DNA of 9,211 bases from CAMDWQ01 sp964497635 (GTDB taxonomy: Bacteria > Omnitrophota > Gorgyraeia > 2-02-FULL-51-18). The notes under the pieces are model-generated. The model made no database searches and had not been told where the DNA came from. It was given only the letters and a program-made list of their open reading frames with translations. Shown piece after piece: positions 6,455-9,211 of the stretch; the first letter of the stretch is position 1, and each line of letters begins with the position of its first letter. Both the position numbers and the translations under genes were made by a program. The stretch is taken from assembly GCA_964497635.1 (NCBI GenBank), contig CAZCDB010000053.1, forward strand, positions 1-9,211. Reading direction: 5' to 3'.

Positions 6455-7270
6455 GTGGATGCGCTAAAGCTTTACATCAAGGACATACGTCATATTCCTC
6501 TTTTCACGCCGGAAGAGGAATTGAAGTGTGCCAAGAAAATCAAACGCGGGGATGCGCAGGCCCGGCGTTTGATGATACGCTCCAATCTCCGTTTGGTGAT
6601 CAATATTGCCAAGCAATATTCCACCTACGGAGTGCCGCTCCTGGACCTCATCGAGGAAGGCAACCTGGGCCTCATGAAAGCTGTGAGCAAGTATAATCCC
6701 AAGCTTGGCTATCGCTTTTCAACGTATGCCGCTTGGTGGATTAAGCAGCATGTGACTCGGGCCTTAGCGGATCAGGGAAAAACGGTCCGCATTCCGGTGT
6801 ACATGGTGGAACTTCTCTCCAAATACAAAAAAATCAAAGAGAGACTGACTCACCGGTACCGTCGTTCCCCTAAAATCCAAGAGTTGGCACGCTCGATGAA
6901 AATTCCTGTTTCCAAAATCAAAGAGATCGCTCAGTACGATCAAGGAACCACCTCGATTGATCAGCCCGTTGGCGAAGAGGGCGAATCTTCAATTGTGGAC
7001 ATCATGGAAGATATGAGCGCCGTCAGCTCTTTTGATCAGGTCAATGCCATCCTTCGGTCTGAGAGAATTTATGAGCTCTTGGAGAAAATGAATCCGCGTG
7101 AGAAAGAGATCTTAGAGCTTCGCTTTGGTCTCAACAATGGAGACACCAAGACCCTCAATGAGGCCGCCCAGATTTTTGGAATTACCCGTGAACGTGTTCG
7201 TCAAATTGAAGCCTCCGCCCTCAAAAAGCTCCGCCATATGATCGGCACTGACAGTCGCGAAAATTTGTAG
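6455..7270 (+). CDS. Sigma-70 family RNA polymerase sigma factor (RpoD/RpoS-like, no region 1.1)
   Basis: The 271 residues hold region 1.2 (about 2-33) and region 2 (38-105, with NLRLVINIAKQY, DLIEEGNLGLMKAV and FSTYAAWWIKQHVTRAL). Region 3 follows (about 106-185, from ADQGKTVRIPVYM), then region 4 with the helix-turn-helix TLNEAAQIFGITRERVRQIE (233-252). Region 2.4 Gln98 and Thr101 match the -10-reading residues of E. coli sigma-70 (Gln437, Thr440). TRER at 244-247 matches the -35 contact region, so it should read TTGACA/TATAAT-like promoters. Lack of region 1.1 and the short length suit a group 2 (RpoS/SigA-like) factor. A compact primary sigma cannot be excluded without knowing whether another rpoD exists. 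It starts at GTG, 8 nt after ppdK, and is probably translated by coupling. No terminator follows before the tRNA. Confidence 0.93.
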   Translation: MDALKLYIKDIRHIPLFTPEEELKCAKKIKRGDAQARRLMIRSNLRLVINIAKQYSTYGVPLLDLIEEGNLGLMKAVSKYNPKLGYRFSTYAAWWIKQHVTRALADQGKTVRIPVYMVELLSKYKKIKERLTHRYRRSPKIQELARSMKIPVSKIKEIAQYDQGTTSIDQPVGEEGESSIVDIMEDMSAVSSFDQVNAILRSERIYELLEKMNPREKEILELRFGLNNGDTKTLNEAAQIFGITRERVRQIEASALKKLRHMIGTDSRENL

Positions 7271-7304
7271 CTCTTTCTTTTGAGGCTTTTTCAGCAGACA
7301 AGTA

Positions 7305-7377
7305 GCCCCGGTAGCTCAAATGGATAGAGCACAGGTTTCCTAAACCTGGCATGACGGTTCAATTCCGTCCTGGGGCA
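7305..7377 (+). tRNA. tRNA-Arg, anticodon CCT
   Basis: A complete 73-nt cloverleaf. The acceptor stem is GCCCCGG (7305-7311) with CTGGGGC (7370-7376), all paired with one G-T. The D stem is GCTC/GAGC (7314-7317, 7327-7330). The anticodon stem is CAGGT/ACCTG around loop TTCCTAA (7337-7343), with anticodon CCT at 7339-7341. The variable loop is GCAT. The T stem is GACGG/CCGTC around TTCAATT. The discriminator is A7377 and no CCA is encoded. It reads AGG codons, and the short variable loop fits arginine. It lies 34 nt after the sigma gene with no convincing promoter of its own, so it may be processed from the upstream transcript. Confidence 0.96.
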
Positions 7378-7502
7378 ATTTTCAAAATAATACCCCATCT
7401 GCTTTGTTGCAAGCTCCGCCCGCTCAGTCAACGTAGCTATCGCTACGCCTCCTTCGCATGCTCGCTTGCGCCGCGCATCTGGGCTATTATTTTGAAAATT
7501 GC
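7375..7502. repeat. 128-bp concentric palindrome starting at the tRNA-Arg 3' end
   Basis: The perfect 18-nt outer arms are GCAATTTTCAAAATAATA (7375-7392) and its inverse complement (7485-7502). After one C/C mismatch, CCCA (7394-7397) pairs with TGGG (7480-7483). Further in, GCAAGC (7409-7414) faces GCTTGC (7464-7469), and CGTAGC-TATC-GCTACG (7432-7447) forms the central hairpin. All share nearly the same centre (about 7439), so this is one structure with a decayed middle. The left arm includes the last three tRNA bases. No T-run follows a GC-rich stem, so it is not a typical terminator, although it could stop 3' trimming or protect the transcript. Confidence 0.8.
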
Positions 7503-7559
7503 ACGCTAATACGATTTTAATCGATTAACAGAAAATTGATTAAACCTGATAAAAAGGGC
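7503..7559 (+). other. AT-rich spacer before the porin promoter
   Basis: This is the part of the 369-nt gene-free stretch 7378-7746 not covered by other entries: the palindrome to 7502, the promoter from 7560, then the leader. It is AT-rich and contains TTAATCGATTAA (7516-7527), a perfect 12-bp palindrome, and then GATTAA again (7538-7543). This could be an upstream activator site or UP-element-like DNA. No coding sequence is visible. Confidence 0.4.
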
Positions 7560-7588
7560 TTGACTCGAGCGTTACATTTTCGTAACAT
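7560..7588 (+). promoter_or_regulatory. Sigma-70 promoter of the porin gene
   Basis: TTGACT (7560-7565) and TAACAT (7583-7588) are separated by exactly 17 nt, close to the housekeeping consensus. Transcription would begin near 7594, giving a leader of about 150 nt. It is the best promoter-like match in the only sizeable gene-free stretch of the window. Confidence 0.7.
7571..7586. promoter_or_regulatory. Possible operator overlapping the porin -10 box
   Basis: The inverted repeat GTTAC-ATTTTC-GTAAC has 5-bp arms. Its right half covers the first four bases of the -10 box, where a bound repressor would block RNA polymerase. The arms are short and chance occurrence is possible. Confidence 0.3.
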
Positions 7589-7593
7589 AACCA

Positions 7594-7732
7594 GTGTTGT
7601 ACTACATTATTACAACAGTAGATAACCTACATTATGCCGCAGAAAGGGGTGAACAAACCTAAAGGCTCTAAGGTTATCGGGCGAAAGCCTACTTAAAAGC
7701 AATACCCTAAAATCGAAAATAAAGTAATTCCT
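7594..7732 (+). promoter_or_regulatory. Structured 5' leader of the porin mRNA (unclassified)
   Basis: Several helices can form in the predicted leader. TGTTGT/ACAACA (7595-7600, 7612-7617) pair. An 8-bp stem GATAACCT (7621-7628) with AGGTTATC (7671-7678) encloses 42 nt, in which GCC (7636-7638) can pair with GGC (7664-7666) and AGG with CCT. Immediately after it GGGC-GAAA-GCCT (7679-7690) forms a GNRA-capped hairpin, well placed to stack on the 8-bp stem. GTAG-ATAAC-CTAC (7618-7630) is a competing alternative. The rest up to the ribosome binding site is unstructured and A-rich. The arrangement looks like a riboswitch or an mRNA-stabilising leader, but it could not be matched to a known class from memory. 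Confidence 0.45.
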
Positions 7733-7737
7733 AGGAG
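7733..7737 (+). promoter_or_regulatory. Ribosome binding site of the porin gene
   Basis: AGGAG lies 9 nt before ATG 7747. This is the best-placed Shine-Dalgarno in the window and fits a highly expressed outer-membrane protein. Confidence 0.8.
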
Positions 7738-7746
7738 ATTTAAACA

Positions 7747-9153
7747 ATGAAGCAATTCAAAGCGTTATTTGTATTTGCGCTTGCGGCTTTCTTGTCGGTC
7801 CCTGCATTCGCGGAAACGCAGAATGTCAGAGTGAGCGGCGCGATTGACTCGTATGCGTTTGCCCGTTATGACTATGATCTGGCCAAGAACAACGACGCCA
7901 GCGTACTACCCGTGGGCTCTACAGCTCCCGGAGCAGTGCACGCCGGTGGTTATTTGACCAGCCAACAGTCTGAAGCGGATCAGTTCTTCAGAACGAACAC
8001 CCAGATCGAAGTGGCTGCTGACCTGACGGACAATGTGTCCACAGTCGTCAACCTCGTAAACCAGAGAGACTGGAATGGCGATGCGGTTGATACAACCGGT
8101 ACTGCCACTTCTTCTGCTGGCGCTGAGTTTGATATCCTCTTGGATCTTGCTTATGTTCAGATGAAGGAGATTTTCTATTCTCCTCTCACCCTGACCATCG
8201 GCCGTCAGGATATCTGGCTTGGACGTGGTTTCGTGATCGGTAACAACCAGACTGCTTGGGATCCTCAAAGCATCCTTCAAGCGGATGAGTATGCCGTTAC
8301 GACAGCGTTTGATGCTATCCGTGCAACCCTTGATTTCAATCCTTGGACGATCGATGTGATCTTCTCCAAGATTCAAGAAGGTTCACTCAACCCAGAAGAC
8401 GATCGCGATCTATTCATCACGAATGTAAACTACAAGTTCGCCGAGTACAATGCGGTGGCCGAAGGTTATTACATTCTTGATCAGGATCGTAACACCGTTT
8501 CTGGCGCGACTGGAAGCGATCCAAACCAGACCAACACCCTTGGTGGACGTGTCCAGTTTGATCCCATCTCTCAGATCACTCTCGGTGGTGAACTTGCCTA
8601 TCAGTTTGGCGAATACACCACAGGGACTCTCGACAGAGATCGTGATGCTTGGGGCGTCGATATATTTGGTACCTACCGTTGGGACAATGCTTGGAAGCCT
8701 GAGCTAACCCTCGAGTACGTACTTTTCACCGGTGAAGAAACAACCACCGGCACCAATGATGAGTACAATGCTTGGAACTCCCTCTACCGTGGTAAGTTCT
8801 GGACCGCTTATGCGGATTTCCGTGAATTTGTTTATGCCACAGCTGATGGATCCGATCAACCTGCCACTGAGAACACTCAGTTCATCCAGGTCAAAGGTTC
8901 TTTGAAGCCTCTCGATGATTTACTTCTCGAAGCTTCTTTCACCTACCTCTGGAACGACGAGTCCATCGTGGTTTCTGGTGTCGAGCGTGATGACCAAATC
9001 GGTTGGGAAGTGGATCTTCAGGCGACCTATGATTACACCGAAGATGTGTCTTTCGGTCTTCTCACTGGTTGGTTCGTTCCTGGTGATTACTACACAGCAC
9101 CCAACGACAAGACAGCCACTGACATTGTCGGTTCTGTCAAGGTGACCTTCTAA
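7747..9153 (+). CDS. Outer-membrane beta-barrel porin, alginate-export (AlgE-like) family
   Basis: The 468 residues begin with a signal peptide (KQFK, then a hydrophobic run, then SVPAFA), with cleavage expected after Ala22. The mature part has alternating aromatic/polar beta strands and no cysteine. It ends GSVKVTF, with the terminal phenylalanine used by the BAM complex to recognise outer-membrane barrels. The segment LTIGRQDIWLGRGFVIG (about 149-165) is the GRQ-x-x-x-G type motif seen in alginate-export-domain proteins, and DEYNAW...LYRGKFW (about 338-354) also fits. Known AlgE exports alginate, but most relatives have unknown substrates, so an anionic polysaccharide or sugar-acid channel is only a guess. 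The gene has its own promoter, a structured leader, a strong ribosome binding site and a strong terminator, so it is a separate, probably abundant monocistronic unit. Confidence 0.85.
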   Translation: MKQFKALFVFALAAFLSVPAFAETQNVRVSGAIDSYAFARYDYDLAKNNDASVLPVGSTAPGAVHAGGYLTSQQSEADQFFRTNTQIEVAADLTDNVSTVVNLVNQRDWNGDAVDTTGTATSSAGAEFDILLDLAYVQMKEIFYSPLTLTIGRQDIWLGRGFVIGNNQTAWDPQSILQADEYAVTTAFDAIRATLDFNPWTIDVIFSKIQEGSLNPEDDRDLFITNVNYKFAEYNAVAEGYYILDQDRNTVSGATGSDPNQTNTLGGRVQFDPISQITLGGELAYQFGEYTTGTLDRDRDAWGVDIFGTYRWDNAWKPELTLEYVLFTGEETTTGTNDEYNAWNSLYRGKFWTAYADFREFVYATADGSDQPATENTQFIQVKGSLKPLDDLLLEASFTYLWNDESIVVSGVERDDQIGWEVDLQATYDYTEDVSFGLLTGWFVPGDYYTAPNDKTATDIVGSVKVTF

Positions 9154-9172
9154 TTTAGAAGCGTCATTCGTT

Positions 9173-9211
9173 AAAAAACCCCTTGGAGTGAATAGCTCCA
9201 AGGGGTTTTTT
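9173..9211 (+). terminator. Rho-independent terminator after the porin gene
   Basis: CCCCTTGGAG (9179-9188) and CTCCAAGGGG (9196-9205) form a perfect 10-bp stem around TGAATAG, followed by at least six T that reach the window edge. Six A (9173-9178) precede the stem, so it could also act on transcripts arriving from the other strand. Confidence 0.95.

Noticed and set aside
7375..7502. The tRNA-side palindrome as a classic Rho-independent terminator
   Set aside because: The stem's foot is AT-rich with no T-run after a GC-rich stem, and the concentric 128-bp size is unlike a terminator.
7594..7732. c-di-GMP (GEMM) or c-di-AMP (ydaO) riboswitch
   Set aside because: Short stretches such as GGGGTGAA and a GAAA tetraloop are reminiscent, but the order of conserved blocks of neither class could be laid onto the leader.
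7906..8376. 156-codon minus-strand open frame within the porin gene
   Set aside because: It is a shadow of a clearly coding + strand frame, with no family resemblance and no start signals.
1..9211. CRISPR array, prophage or insertion sequence with transposase
   Set aside because: No regularly spaced direct repeats, phage genes or transposase-like proteins are visible. The only mobile-like features are the palindromes and the toxin-antitoxin pair.

Overview
The window reads as chromosome from a Gram-negative-type (diderm) bacterium. It encodes a signal-peptide-bearing outer-membrane beta-barrel of the alginate-export (AlgE-like) type, an alpha2beta2 glycyl-tRNA synthetase split over two genes, and a pyruvate phosphate dikinase. 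Gene content and style, including many palindromic insertions, fit an uncultivated lineage such as Candidatus Omnitrophota. That placement is inference from general familiarity and was not checked by any search.

Layout, all genes on the + strand. 1-471: a type II toxin-antitoxin pair, the antitoxin cut by the window edge, with a RelE/ParE-fold toxin. 468-3717: glyQ, overlapping the toxin stop by 4 nt, and glyS. 3747-6446: ppdK. 6455-7270: a sigma-70 factor lacking region 1.1, 8 nt behind ppdK. 7305-7377: tRNA-Arg(CCT). 7378-7746: a gene-free stretch holding a concentric palindrome, a good sigma-70 promoter and a structured leader. 7747-9153: a porin, followed by a strong intrinsic terminator that reaches the right edge.

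The first five genes and the sigma gene are close enough to be one long transcript (toxin-antitoxin, glycine charging, central carbon metabolism, sigma factor). The only large break is the 187-nt glyQ-glyS gap, which is filled by a palindromic element. The sigma factor keeps the -10 and -35 contact residues of housekeeping sigma factors and could read the TTGACT-N17-TAACAT promoter before the porin.

The most unusual content is three large palindromic structures. One lies in frame inside glyQ and adds about 30 residues to the protein. One is a nested three-stem cruciform that separates glyQ from glyS. One abuts the 3' end of the tRNA. Several of their hairpins share GTCC/GGAC edges, which suggests a modular family of small palindromic mobile elements comparable in behaviour to Rickettsia palindromic elements. 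The porin leader is a second candidate for an undescribed structured RNA.
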